The position numbers were made by a program, and so were the translations under genes. A stretch of DNA of 64,000 nt from positions 62,001 through 126,000 of the forward strand of contig JBARXY010000049.1 in NCBI GenBank assembly GCA_049647585.1, written 5' to 3'. The stretch's first letter is position 1; each line of letters begins with the position of its first letter. The stretch comes from JAGQSZ01 sp049647585 (GTDB lineage: Bacteria > Actinomycetota > Acidimicrobiia > Acidimicrobiales > Microtrichaceae). The notes beneath the pieces were generated by a model. The model made no database searches and had not been told where the DNA came from. It saw only the letters and a program-made list of their open reading frames with translations. Shown here piece after piece: positions 27,779 to 37,007 of the stretch.

Positions 27779-29422
27779 TCAGTCGACTCTCTTGAGGTAC
27801 GTCGCCACAGGCAGGTCCAAGGCGATCTTCGAGAATTGGATCGAACCCCCCAACTGGGGATCTGCATAGGCGACGGTGGTTGCGACGATCTGGAGCGTCA
27901 CTTTGGCCCCGGGCTTCATGGCGAACGCAATCATCTCCATATCAAGATTCGCGGTGTGATCGGCACCGTCGAGCGTGACCTTCACCGGGGTGATCTGGTT
28001 CCCGATCACCAGCCCTGTCGTTTCGTCGATGAGTTGGGCGAAGACTCGTTCGGGGCGGTTCCCGTCAGCCGCAAGACCCGAATAGGTGAGACTCAACCTG
28101 GGTGCGCCGACCAGGAGTGATTCGGTTTCTCCGGCATTGAGCTCGACGTTCACTGCGTTGTCGGCCCTTCCGGGTGTGATCTTCTGGGCAAGACCGGAAA
28201 GGATCGATTCATATCCCTCGGGAAGAACGACGGGTCCGGCCCCACCATCGGAGGTCAGGAACAGTGTCCCGCTGCCGCTGCCCGAGACAGGTTTTCCGTC
28301 AGCCGGCTTGTATTCGTCGGCCGTATAGCGGACGCCGTTCTGGTCAATCACATCGAATTCCGGTCCGGTGTCGACCGACTTGTCCTGGCGCACGTACCTG
28401 TTGAGCCAGTCGATCGCCGCCCGTGACGCCCGGGTTCTGTCACCCTCGAAAACCAGGCACAGCCCATGACCATCGCAGTTCCAGAGCATCTTGGTGGCGA
28501 CGCCGTTGGCCTTGAGGATCTCGTAGTTGGTGACGGCCTCGTCCAAAGTGAAGAGTGTGTCGACGGTGCCCTGAATGAACAGGGTCGGAACCTTGATCTT
28601 CTTGACCAGATCACCTGGGCCCCTGGAGATGAACCACTTCCGGTCCGTGTCGGAGATCCGTCCCGTTTCGGCGGCGGAGCTGATGGCGCTCTCGACGTGC
28701 TTGTCGATCGAATTGTTGGCCGCAGCGTCGGCCAGCACCGAAGCCCAACCAAGCTTGATGGTGTCGGACTTGAACAGGCTGCTCCTGAGCGAGTGCCACG
28801 CGATGATGGGCACCAGAGCGTCTATACGACAGTCGTTGGGCGCCGTGACGAGCTGGATGCCGCCGCCGTAGGAGCCGCCCACCATGCCCATGCGCGGGTC
28901 ATGGGGACCGTCAAGTTGCACCGTAGGGAGCGTCGCTACCCAGTCGATCAACTGCTGGACGTCGCGGCCCTCGAAGTCGGCGGAGTCGACGGTTGCGGTT
29001 CCATCTGACTCGCCGAATCCACGGGGATCCCAGGTCAGGACGTTGTAGCCGGCCTCGCGCATCGAACGAATGTCGATCGAACCCAGCAAAGAAGGCCCAT
29101 CGATATCGGTATCCCCCGCCAGGCTCCACCCCGGACCCATCAGCACGGTCGGATGCGGGCTCTCCTTCGATGCATCGGGATGCGGAAACCAGTGTGCCCG
29201 GATCCGTGTGCCGTCGAACGAGATGACATCGAAATCGGTTGTTGACTCCCCGACCGAGGTGACATCGACCGTGGTCGTGTCCTTGGGCGGCACACAAACA
29301 GCGGGCTCCACTTTCTCGGCGGCTGCTTCCTTGCTCCCAGAACTCGAGCAGGAGGCGATCAGTACACCGGCAACGACACATGCGAGAAATTCTCTGGCAA
29401 GGCGATGTCTGGGAAGAGCCAT
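27779..29422 (-). CDS. Secreted CocE/S15-type alpha/beta hydrolase lipoprotein
   Basis: 547 residues with a lipoprotein signal (lipobox LIASC). The alpha/beta-hydrolase domain has the nucleophile elbow GGSYGGG (Ser), acid in QGTVDTLF and His in NCDGHGLC. The N-terminal TWDPRGFGESDG and the C-terminal beta-sandwich (after about residue 370) match the X-Pro dipeptidyl-peptidase/cocaine-esterase family. It probably cleaves an ester or peptide bond outside the cell. The Cys next to the catalytic His region is unusual. Confidence 0.85.
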   Translation of the reverse strand: MALPRHRLAREFLACVVAGVLIASCSSSGSKEAAAEKVEPAVCVPPKDTTTVDVTSVGESTTDFDVISFDGTRIRAHWFPHPDASKESPHPTVLMGPGWSLAGDTDIDGPSLLGSIDIRSMREAGYNVLTWDPRGFGESDGTATVDSADFEGRDVQQLIDWVATLPTVQLDGPHDPRMGMVGGSYGGGIQLVTAPNDCRIDALVPIIAWHSLRSSLFKSDTIKLGWASVLADAAANNSIDKHVESAISSAAETGRISDTDRKWFISRGPGDLVKKIKVPTLFIQGTVDTLFTLDEAVTNYEILKANGVATKMLWNCDGHGLCLVFEGDRTRASRAAIDWLNRYVRQDKSVDTGPEFDVIDQNGVRYTADEYKPADGKPVSGSGSGTLFLTSDGGAGPVVLPEGYESILSGLAQKITPGRADNAVNVELNAGETESLLVGAPRLSLTYSGLAADGNRPERVFAQLIDETTGLVIGNQITPVKVTLDGADHTANLDMEMIAFAMKPGAKVTLQIVATTVAYADPQLGGSIQFSKIALDLPVATYLKRVD

Positions 29423-29433
29423 TCGGAGTCCTT

Positions 29434-29461
29434 GTAGTTCTTGCGCGGTAGTTCTTGCGCG
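29434..29461. repeat. Tandem duplication, 14-bp unit x2
   Basis: GTAGTTCTTGCGCG occurs at 29434-29447 and again at 29448-29461, immediately upstream of the secreted hydrolase start. Confidence 0.88.
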
Positions 29462-29485
29462 GCACCAAGAACCCAGAACGGGCGT

Positions 29486-29529
29486 AGAACAAAGGGGCCG
29501 GACCCGAGTGGATCTGGCCCCTTCGTTCT
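29486..29529 (-). terminator. Hairpin terminator after the 48-residue peptide gene
   Basis: AGAACAAAGGGGCC pairs with GGCCCCTTCGTTCT (14 bp, one mismatch) around a 16-base loop. On the minus strand it follows the small peptide gene and has a T-rich 3' arm (CCCCTTTGTTCT), consistent with factor-independent termination. Confidence 0.65.
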
Positions 29530-29553
29530 ACTGTCTGTCTCGCCTGTCCTGGA

Positions 29554-29700
29554 TCAGTTGCAGACTACCCCGATGTTGGCGCCCGGCTCGGCGACCAGAA
29601 GGGTGCAACCATTGCCCAGGTCGATCTGGCATGCCGTCGCCGCAAGCGGCGTCAGTGCCAACAGACCCATGGCAAAAATCCGAATACTGCGCTTCCTCAT
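29554..29700 (-). CDS. Small secreted peptide, 48 residues, unknown function
   Basis: ATG 29700 follows GGGGGAAAT. The product begins MRKRSIRIFAMGLLALTPLA, a convincing signal peptide ending near ATAC, and the mature part is only ~25 residues with three cysteines (24, 32, 47) and a GANIGVVCN end. Cys24 could be a weak lipobox. A good ribosome site and a following hairpin terminator support a real gene. No family recognised. Confidence 0.6.
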   Translation of the reverse strand: MRKRSIRIFAMGLLALTPLAATACQIDLGNGCTLLVAEPGANIGVVCN

Positions 29701-29883
29701 ATTTCCCCCTGTGCATCGTCGCCGGACCCCCTGCCCGGCATCGTCAGCGAGCGTAACCCAGCACCGTCGATACTGGAAGGATTCTCGCCGTCGAATCTGT
29801 TCGGCGTGCCGTATCCAGCAAGAACCCGGGTCGTAGAGTTGGGGGTCCGAGTTGAAGCCCGATTCTGGATGGGAGATACCCCT

Positions 29884-30396
29884 ATGGGGTCGAAACCGAA
29901 GGTAACTGCCGCAATGGCGCTCGCTACGGCACACGCCGTGCGACTTCTCCAAGACCCCGAGACCCGGGCCCAGTTGATCAAGGCCAGCAGCGACGCGACC
30001 CGGCAGATCAGGGCTTGGTACAGCGAACGTAGCCAAGCTGATCCGGACGAGTCGGATGTCATCGACGAGGAGGGCCGCAACGTAGGAGTCCTACCGTCTT
30101 CACGTCAGGTGCGTCTCAGACGACCTGCATCGTTGTTCGCCCACGAACGACTTGAACGGCGGACGGTGAAGCTGGCATCCACTCTGGACGTACTGCGCAG
30201 TTCGTTGCGGCCAGCAAGCTCCGAGGCGTTGGACGGAGTGGACGAGGCGATAATGCGGATCCACCTGGCACTGAAGGTCGCCACGAACCTGCCGTTCGCC
30301 AAGCGGGCGAAGGCCCATCATGAGATCAGCGCGACACTCGGTGCCCTTGAGTCAGCAGTGATGGAGGCTGTGCTCAGGGATGGTGCTGCTCAATAG
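29884..30396 (+). CDS. Conserved hypothetical helical protein
   Basis: 170 residues, mostly alpha-helical, with no recognised domain. ATG 29884 has GGGAG ten bases upstream; ATG 29869 is an alternative. Residues about 10-45 (ALATAHAVRLLQDPETRAQ) and the C-terminal ~90 residues form long amphipathic helices. An internal Arg-rich stretch (RQVRLRRPASLFAHERLERR) suggests contact with nucleic acid or membrane. It ends 23 bp into the convergent gene. Confidence 0.6.
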   Translation: MGSKPKVTAAMALATAHAVRLLQDPETRAQLIKASSDATRQIRAWYSERSQADPDESDVIDEEGRNVGVLPSSRQVRLRRPASLFAHERLERRTVKLASTLDVLRSSLRPASSEALDGVDEAIMRIHLALKVATNLPFAKRAKAHHEISATLGALESAVMEAVLRDGAAQ

Positions 30397-30919
30397 AGAC
30401 CAGCATGCTGCGACGTTCGTCCTCGGTCGCCAGGCCCTGAGCGAACGACGTCTCGATACCCTCCACGAGCTCCTCGACCGTTGATCGGTGTACCACCAGG
30501 CTCATCCCCGCCGTGATCCTCAGAGGGATCGGGAGGAACGCCATGCGGATCCACGGGGGCGGAAGTTCGCCCTCGTTGAGAATAAGGATGCCTCGCGTGG
30601 TGGACTCGCCGGCCTCGTGCTCACGCCGCAGCTTCGCCCGGAACCCGTCGTGATCGAACAACGCTCGGGCCAACGGACCGCTTTCCGGTTCGTCGCCCTC
30701 TCTCACGACATCAGCCACGAGCGGAGTGTCCAGAAGTGAGACTTCATCATCCGGCCGCTCATCGTCGAGGATCAGCTGCACGACGCTGTAGTTCTCGCCG
30801 GCGATCTCCCGTGGCGAGACATCTACCCCGAGGATCCCGAGTTCCTCGACCACTCCTCCACTCACATCGGCATGAAGCCGTAGAGGAGCCCCTGTCAGAT
30901 TGATCCTAAGCAGTGCCAC
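30374..30919 (-). CDS. Conserved hypothetical protein with ACT-like N terminus
   Basis: 181 residues from ATG 30919. The first ~75 residues (MALLRINLTGAPLRLHADVSG..., ELGILGVDV) have alternating strand/helix pattern suggestive of an ACT or similar small regulatory fold. The C-terminal half contains VVHRSTVEELVEGIETSFAQG. No catalytic motif recognised. It stands alone between a convergent gene and a helicase on the same strand. Confidence 0.6.
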   Translation of the reverse strand: MALLRINLTGAPLRLHADVSGGVVEELGILGVDVSPREIAGENYSVVQLILDDERPDDEVSLLDTPLVADVVREGDEPESGPLARALFDHDGFRAKLRREHEAGESTTRGILILNEGELPPPWIRMAFLPIPLRITAGMSLVVHRSTVEELVEGIETSFAQGLATEDERRSMLVSIEQHHP

Positions 30920-30967
30920 GCCGCGAGCTTAGGAGGGGGCGAGGTTCTGTCAACCTCTCCCCGGGGC

Positions 30968-33067
30968 TCAGCACCAGAGCGAATCGAGCGACATTTCGAC
31001 GACCGCAGCTGCGTCACCGCTGCGCGCTCGCACAAGCGTGTTGTGGGATGACTCGACTCTTTCGAAGTGGGACGCAACGGAGGAACTCAGAAATCGCGAG
31101 GGTTGGGCGTAGGTGTGGTGGTCGTCGCGACCGCCGGGACGGAAGTGGAATCGGAGGGGGTGGTAGACGTTGAGCGCCTTACGGGCACGGGTCACAGCCA
31201 CGTAGAAGAGGCGACGCTCCTCTTCGAGACCTTCCTTGGTGCTGAGAGCCATGTCCGAGGGAAAATTCCCGTCGGCCGCGTTGAGAATGTGCACAACGTC
31301 CCATTCGAGGCCCTTTGCCGAGTGAACGGTTGAGATCACCAACCAGTCCTCATCGATCAACGGTTCGCCCGCCAGATCCCCCGTCGGATTGGGCGGCTCC
31401 AGCAACAGTTCGGCGGCAACATCGGAAATCTGGGCCACATCGGCGGAGGCCGCTACCAGTGCATCCAGATCCGCGATCCTCGCTTCGGCGTTTTCGTAAG
31501 CCGCCTCGATCAGTGGAACGAGAGAATCCCGGAGACGCTCTGCCCGCGCCGGAATTGGCTCCTGGTCGATGGGAGCCAAAGCCTGGATCAGACTCGATGC
31601 GGACTCCCGGGCCGACGCGGGCAGTTCCTGCTGCGCCAGTGGCCAGCGGAGAAGTACTTCGGCCGGAGTTCCGGTCTCACCGACCCCGAGCGCAACGATC
31701 GCCCGCCGCGCTCGAACGGGGCCCACCCCTTCGATCAACTGGAGGAGCCTGAACCACGACAACTCGTCCCGCGGATTGTCAGCGAGTCTGAACAGGCACA
31801 CGAGGTCCTTGACGTGGGCGGCCTCGAGGAACCGAAGTCCGCCGTACTTCACGAATGGGATCCGACGCCTGGACAGTTCGAGTTCGAGCAAAGCGCTGTG
31901 GTGCGAGGCGCGCACGAGTACTGCCTGCTCACGCAACTCGATGCCCTCTTCGCGATGGGCGAGGACGCTCTCACAAACCGCGGTGACCTGACCGTCCTCA
32001 TCTGCGCAGCGAACCAGTTGAGGTGCCGGTCCGCCGGGATCGACGGCACTCAGGCGGGCCATGAAGCCACGGGGAGCGTCATCGGCCACAGCATTCGCAA
32101 CGTCGAGAATCGCCTGGGTGGAGCGATAGTTGGTCGACAAGTTGATCGTCTCCATCCGTGGAAACACCTCGCCGACATCGAGCAGGTGGTCCGGACTCGA
32201 TCCTCGGAACCCGTAGACGGCCTGCGAGTCGTCACCCACCACCGTCAGGGCGTCGTTGGTGGACCTCAGCGCACGCAACAGATCGACCTGCAGAGCGTTG
32301 ACGTCCTGGTACTCATCCACGCAGATGTGATCGATACCCGCCGCCAGTCGCGGACCGAGCTGATCGTCCATGGCGGCCGCGCGCCAGTAGAGGAGCAGAT
32401 CGTCGAAGTCCAGCAGGCCAAGCACCTTCTTGCGCGCCACATAACTTCGACAGATCTCGACGATCGGCTCGAGTTGATCTCGGCTCCATGGAGCAACCTT
32501 GTCGATGACCGTCGAAAGGGGTTGTTGAGTATTCACAGCCCGCGAATACAGATCCAACAGCGTGGCCTTCCGGGGGAACCTCTTGCCCGAAGGTGAACCG
32601 GCGTCGGCCGATCGCGCCCCGAGCACGTCATTGCGGACAAGGTCGATCAGATCTGCTGCATCCGAGGTGTCGAGAATCGAGTAGCCCTCGGGTAGCCCGA
32701 GGTTCACGGCGTTTCGGCGAAGCACACGATGCGCCACGGAATGGAATGTCCCGCCGACGACCCGGGACCGCGACGCCCGGTTGTCAGCCGCCAGAGCCGA
32801 CTCGGTCCGCGAGACCATCTCACGTGCTGCCCGGCGCGTGAAGGTGAGCAACATCACCCGATCGGCGGGTATGCCCGACGCCACCAGAAACGCGACGCGG
32901 GCGGTCAGCGTCGTCGTTTTGCCGGTCCCTGCTCCGGCGAGAATTCGAAGTGGAGCTCCTGTGAACTCGACCGCCCTCTGCTGCTCGGAATTCAGTCGCC
33001 GGAACACATGTTCGAGGCTAGCAGAATGCTGGTCCCCAAAGTCTCTCTCTGACACACTCGTGCCCAT
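30968..33067 (-). CDS. UvrD/Rep-family ATP-dependent DNA helicase
   Basis: Superfamily 1A 3'-5' DNA helicase of about 699 residues, involved in excision or recombination repair. Q motif EQQRAVEF, Walker A AGAGTGKTTT, motif II CVDEYQDVN, motif III VGDDSQAVYGFRGS and the C-terminal motif VISTVHSAKGLEWDVVH are all present. It resembles actinobacterial UvrD2. The start is uncertain: ATG 33067 overlaps the divergent universal stress gene head to head, while GTG 33055 and GTG 33007 would leave room for a promoter. No HRDC domain seen. Confidence 0.9.
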   Translation of the reverse strand: MGTSVSERDFGDQHSASLEHVFRRLNSEQQRAVEFTGAPLRILAGAGTGKTTTLTARVAFLVASGIPADRVMLLTFTRRAAREMVSRTESALAADNRASRSRVVGGTFHSVAHRVLRRNAVNLGLPEGYSILDTSDAADLIDLVRNDVLGARSADAGSPSGKRFPRKATLLDLYSRAVNTQQPLSTVIDKVAPWSRDQLEPIVEICRSYVARKKVLGLLDFDDLLLYWRAAAMDDQLGPRLAAGIDHICVDEYQDVNALQVDLLRALRSTNDALTVVGDDSQAVYGFRGSSPDHLLDVGEVFPRMETINLSTNYRSTQAILDVANAVADDAPRGFMARLSAVDPGGPAPQLVRCADEDGQVTAVCESVLAHREEGIELREQAVLVRASHHSALLELELSRRRIPFVKYGGLRFLEAAHVKDLVCLFRLADNPRDELSWFRLLQLIEGVGPVRARRAIVALGVGETGTPAEVLLRWPLAQQELPASARESASSLIQALAPIDQEPIPARAERLRDSLVPLIEAAYENAEARIADLDALVAASADVAQISDVAAELLLEPPNPTGDLAGEPLIDEDWLVISTVHSAKGLEWDVVHILNAADGNFPSDMALSTKEGLEEERRLFYVAVTRARKALNVYHPLRFHFRPGGRDDHHTYAQPSRFLSSSVASHFERVESSHNTLVRARSGDAAAVVEMSLDSLWC
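33002..33015. promoter_or_regulatory. LexA/SOS-box-like site
   Basis: On the minus strand it reads TCGAACATGTGTTC, close to the actinobacterial SOS-box pattern TCGAAC-N4-GTTCGA. It lies at the 5' end of the helicase gene and 51-64 bp upstream of the universal stress gene. An identical 14-mer occurs at 47416. Confidence 0.4.
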
Positions 33068-33551
33068 GACAAGGACGATCATTATCTGTGCCGACGGCTC
33101 CGACCTGGCAATCGATGCCGCGCTTCAGGGCTTGAGACTGCTCAAAGATGGTGACCGCACAATTCTTCTCACCATCTCCGAATCGCCGGACCAGGCCCTC
33201 CTGGTCGGATCCTCGGGGTTTGCCGGAGGCACGGTAACCCCGGCGGCGTTCACGGAACTACAGCAGGCGAGCGCCGAAGCTGCCGACCTGGTCATCCAGG
33301 AAACGTTGGCAGCCCTTGGTGATGCGGCTCCCGCCAATATCGAGACCCAATCGATCATGGGCTCCCCCGGGCCCGCCATCTGCTCCTTCGCCGCAGATTC
33401 GGCAGCTTCGGTCATCGTCCTCGGTTCTCGGGGACACGGCGGAATCAAGCGCGCCGTTCTCGGCTCGGTCTCGGACCACGTCGTCCGCCATGCTCCGTGC
33501 GCGGTGTTGATCTTCGGCGAGGTCGCCGACCATACGAGCGCCGACCAGTAG
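33066..33551 (+). CDS. Universal stress protein (UspA family)
   Basis: 161 residues with one Usp domain. The ATP-binding motif G2xG9xG(S) is seen as GSRGHGGIKRAVLGSVS near the C terminus and the N-terminal Asp in CADGSDLAID. It would bind ATP and act in stress responses by an undefined route. Divergent from the UvrD-type helicase. Confidence 0.88.
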   Translation: MTRTIIICADGSDLAIDAALQGLRLLKDGDRTILLTISESPDQALLVGSSGFAGGTVTPAAFTELQQASAEAADLVIQETLAALGDAAPANIETQSIMGSPGPAICSFAADSAASVIVLGSRGHGGIKRAVLGSVSDHVVRHAPCAVLIFGEVADHTSADQ

Positions 33552-33567
33552 GGCGCCGAATAGACCG

Positions 33568-33873
33568 TCACGAACCGATGAGTCTGACTCCCGCGGTCAC
33601 AGCGGCCGCCCCGATGACGATCACGGTGAAGGGCCATTTCCGCCAGGTGGCGAATCCGGCGAACGCGATTCCCACAAAGCGCGCATCGAGTGTCAACGAG
33701 GTGTCTGTGGCCAGAACGCCAACGGCGATCAACGCCGAGAGCAGCGCCGCAGGCAGCAACCTGGCGACGTTTGCGGCGTGCCCGCCGAGGGTGCGACCGC
33801 CGATGACGACAAGACCGAAGGCCTTGAAGCCGTAGGACACCACGGCGAGCAGCAACAACGACCAGTAGCTCAC
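33568..33873 (-). CDS. azlD: AzlD-type branched-chain amino acid export subunit
   Basis: 101 residues with three or four hydrophobic helices, including the conserved SYGFKAFGLVVIGG start and VARLLPAALLSALI. AzlD proteins pair with AzlC to export branched-chain amino acids. Its start overlaps the azlC stop by 4 bases. Confidence 0.85.
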   Translation of the reverse strand: MSYWSLLLLAVVSYGFKAFGLVVIGGRTLGGHAANVARLLPAALLSALIAVGVLATDTSLTLDARFVGIAFAGFATWRKWPFTVIVIGAAAVTAGVRLIGS

Positions 33874-34565
33874 AGTGTGAACCGTTCCTTGATGGATGCC
33901 GCCGGTAGAACCGCCAACGCCGCCAGCAGAACAGGAACCCCCACCGGGACGAGTGGGACTGCGACCAGGGCTATCCCCGCTCCGATGCAGGCCGCAGCCT
34001 TACCCCGGAGGTGGCGCAGATGGGGAGCGAGCAGAGCCAGGAACCCTGCGGGAAACGCCGCGTCCAGTCCGAATCGTGCCGGGTCTCCGATCAGATCGCC
34101 TGCGAGCGCGCCGATCAGCGTGCCGATGTTCCAGCAGATGAAGACTCCGAGCCCCGTCACCAGGAAGCCCGTGCGTGCCCGCGAATCATCGGTCTGGGCG
34201 GCGCTGACTCCGGCGGACTCATCGATGATCAGATGTGCGAACAGCAGACGCTTCCACAAGGGCCCCTTGAGGTAATCGCTGACCACGGGTCCGTAGAACG
34301 TGTTGCGGGCGGCCAGCAGGATTGCAGCGCCCAGCGCAGCCGCAATTGTTCCGCCCGAGCCGATCACTCCCGCCACTGCGAACTGAGAGGCGCCGGTGAA
34401 GACCAGGATCGACATGGCACAGGTGCGACCCAGGTCGAGCCCGGCACCTCTTGCGAGAACACCGAAGGTGATCCCCACGAATCCGACCCCTACCGAAATG
34501 ACTATTCCCATACGGGTCGGATCGATTTGCCGGTCCGGTTCCGGTGGGACCTCAGATTGCGTCAT
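33870..34565 (-). CDS. azlC: AzlC-type branched-chain amino acid permease
   Basis: 231 residues with about six to eight membrane segments and the family blocks FGVLARGAGLDLG, SILVFTGASQFAVAGV and ILLAARNTFYGPVV. ATG 34565 overlaps the end of the flippase-like gene by 14 bp; the open frame further upstream is antisense-like sequence inside that gene. With AzlD it forms a two-component exporter, probably of branched-chain amino acids. Confidence 0.88.
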   Translation of the reverse strand: MTQSEVPPEPDRQIDPTRMGIVISVGVGFVGITFGVLARGAGLDLGRTCAMSILVFTGASQFAVAGVIGSGGTIAAALGAAILLAARNTFYGPVVSDYLKGPLWKRLLFAHLIIDESAGVSAAQTDDSRARTGFLVTGLGVFICWNIGTLIGALAGDLIGDPARFGLDAAFPAGFLALLAPHLRHLRGKAAACIGAGIALVAVPLVPVGVPVLLAALAVLPAASIKERFTL

Positions 34566-36996
34566 TGCGCTGCAGCCACTGGAAGGCCAGCCAGCCGGGC
34601 ACGGTGGGCAACCAGAAGGTGACCAACCGGTAGAGCAGGGCCGCAAGCAGCGCTGGTCCCGCGGGAATACCGACGGCACTGAGACCGGCCACCAGCGCCG
34701 CCTCGACCGCGCCGATGCCACCCGGCGTAGGCGCGACGGTGCCCAGAATTCCCGCACCCAGGTACACAGCGGCGGCCGCCGCAATCGGCAGATCCTCGCC
34801 GTAGGCACGCACGGCGGCGTACAGCGTCACGGCGTAGGACAGAGAGGTCAGAAGACTTCCAAAGACGCCTTCCGCTAGCCGACGCGGATTCCGAAGGACA
34901 TCGAGAAGTCTGGGCCCGATGCTCTCCCACATCGGCTTGAGCCGGTCGATGATCAGCCGACGGGTCCAGGGGACGATGAATGCCATCGCCACCATCCCGA
35001 CCAGAACGCCGACAATGACCCAGACCGTGCTGGAAGGAGCCTCGAACTCGAATCCGGTATCCGCCTGGGAGAAAACTGTGATGGCTATGAACGCGATGAT
35101 GGTCGTCACGAAAGAGACGAGGGTCGACACTCCCACGCTCGCCAGAGCGAGCGATGTCGGCGCACCCGCCTTCTGGATGACCCTGACGTTCGTGCCGGCG
35201 CTGCCGACCGCAGCGGGGGCGACCAGGCGCACGAACTCTGATGCGAACTGTGTGGAGAGCCAGCGGCTCGCCGGGATTTTGACCGGCGAGAAGGGGGCAA
35301 TGGTCACGGCCGCGCCGACGTAGGTGAACAGCGATGCAATCACCGCGAGTGCGGCCCAGACCCAGTTGACGTCGCGGAACACGGCATTGAAGTCGACGTT
35401 GCCTAGCTGACCGGCCAGGACATAGACCGCAAAGGTGAGCGCGACGATGCTGACGACCGTCCGAGGACGGAGTCGCTCCAGGCGAACGGGTGTGTGGGTC
35501 GATTCGGGAGCCCGCGCGCTGGCCTCCTCGCGCAGGGTCACTAGGAGGTCCTTGCGACTCTTCAACTCGGCGCGGTTGGCCTGGTTGAGGGCGACGGGCT
35601 GGAGCAGCGCCGGGAGGTTGGCGAGGTCCTCGTCACCGATGGCTGCTTCCGCCGCGGTGATCGCCCGATCAACTCCGACAAGGATCGCTGTTGCGAGCAG
35701 AAGCTCGGCCCGATCGAGACGCATTCTGAGTCCGGACGCGGCTATCTCACCCTGGTTCAGACCGAGGATCCAGATCCGACCGTCGTTGTCCACGGCGAAG
35801 CTGTCCGGGTTGAGACCTTCGTGTGAAACTCCCGCGTGGTGCAGGAGCAGAACCTGGTGCCAGCACTGGGCGATGGCTTCGTCAGAGATGGCCTCCGGCG
35901 TGAATCCACTGAGCAGACGTAGGTCCCCGGGCTGCTCCTCGGCGACAAGCATCGTGGACTCGTTCACCTCGGCCGCAGCGATCAGCCGCGGAGCACGAAC
36001 GCCGACCTCGCGGGCCATCAGGATCGGAACGGAGAGCTGCTGGACCTGGACCCTCTTCGAGAAACTCGGGGCGCGGGTCACCCAGGTCCTGACTCTGACC
36101 AAGCGGGTCAGCTGGCCCAGCATCCGGATCGTGCCTCGGTCAGGGTCCATCACCTGGACGAGGGCCGTGGTCGCCCGATCAGTATCGTCCTCGATGGTCG
36201 CGCTGAACCTACGACCGAGTTCGGTCTCGCCTTCCAACTGGACGAGCATCGATGGTCGGGCACCCACGCCGGCGAGTGCTTCGGCCACCTGAAGTGCAGA
36301 CACGCGCGGATTGTCGGTCCCGGAGATGTACCGGACAGCCAGGCCGATTGCGTGACCGCCGACGACGCTCAGCAGGAGAGCGAACGGCGTCGCACGGCGG
36401 TCGATCAGGAAGAGAACCGACAGTGGAAGCAGGGTGCCCCAGACCACTATCGAAGTCCGCGGGCGTACGGCGGAGCCCTGAGCGGTCACCAGAGAGACGA
36501 CGGCGGCGAACAGACCGAAGGTCGCAAGTGTGACATGGCCCACCTCGCCCACGGGTCGGGTCAGGGCATCCAGCAGAGCCGTTCCCAGAAGGTCCTCGGA
36601 ATAGAAGTTGAACACCTGGGTGGCGAGTTGAGCGAGAGCACCGGCCAGGAGTGAGGTGAGCATCAGGCGCCACCTGCGCCGCAGCGCAAGTTCGGCGACC
36701 AGATAAATCGGCAGGGCAAGAACGACGAGGCTGTTCAATGTCGCCAGCACGCTGACGATCACGTCGGGCACGGTACGCACCGCGCTGGTTATGTCCTCCT
36801 GGAGCCCTGAGGTGGTCTCGGACTGGACGCTGCCGGCGACGATGATCAATACGATCACCACCAGAGTCAGTAGAAGTCTGATCAGATCCGATGTCCGCCG
36901 GGTGCGGGCCGGTTCGGGAAAGTCGACTATCTGGACCTGCTCGGGGGACCACTTCTGGCGTGGCTCTGCCACGTAGAACGGAGTTCCCGGCTGCAT
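34552..36996 (-). CDS. Flippase-like (lysyl-PG synthase TM domain) fusion with degenerate kinase-like domain
   Basis: 814 residues in three parts. Residues about 40-220 hold six or more membrane segments. Residues about 240-470 are a soluble kinase-like domain (VLLLHHAGVSHEGLNPDSFAVD, WILGLNQGEI), where the usual HxD catalytic loop reads HEGLNPD, so it is likely inactive. Residues about 520-814 match the lysylphosphatidylglycerol-synthase transmembrane region with PTPGGIGAVEAALVAGL. Such proteins are thought to flip or transfer lipids. Overlaps azlC by 14 bp. Substrate unknown. Confidence 0.8.
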   Translation of the reverse strand: MQPGTPFYVAEPRQKWSPEQVQIVDFPEPARTRRTSDLIRLLLTLVVIVLIIVAGSVQSETTSGLQEDITSAVRTVPDVIVSVLATLNSLVVLALPIYLVAELALRRRWRLMLTSLLAGALAQLATQVFNFYSEDLLGTALLDALTRPVGEVGHVTLATFGLFAAVVSLVTAQGSAVRPRTSIVVWGTLLPLSVLFLIDRRATPFALLLSVVGGHAIGLAVRYISGTDNPRVSALQVAEALAGVGARPSMLVQLEGETELGRRFSATIEDDTDRATTALVQVMDPDRGTIRMLGQLTRLVRVRTWVTRAPSFSKRVQVQQLSVPILMAREVGVRAPRLIAAAEVNESTMLVAEEQPGDLRLLSGFTPEAISDEAIAQCWHQVLLLHHAGVSHEGLNPDSFAVDNDGRIWILGLNQGEIAASGLRMRLDRAELLLATAILVGVDRAITAAEAAIGDEDLANLPALLQPVALNQANRAELKSRKDLLVTLREEASARAPESTHTPVRLERLRPRTVVSIVALTFAVYVLAGQLGNVDFNAVFRDVNWVWAALAVIASLFTYVGAAVTIAPFSPVKIPASRWLSTQFASEFVRLVAPAAVGSAGTNVRVIQKAGAPTSLALASVGVSTLVSFVTTIIAFIAITVFSQADTGFEFEAPSSTVWVIVGVLVGMVAMAFIVPWTRRLIIDRLKPMWESIGPRLLDVLRNPRRLAEGVFGSLLTSLSYAVTLYAAVRAYGEDLPIAAAAAVYLGAGILGTVAPTPGGIGAVEAALVAGLSAVGIPAGPALLAALLYRLVTFWLPTVPGWLAFQWLQRNDAI

Positions 36997-37007
36997 TCGA
37001 TTGAGTA

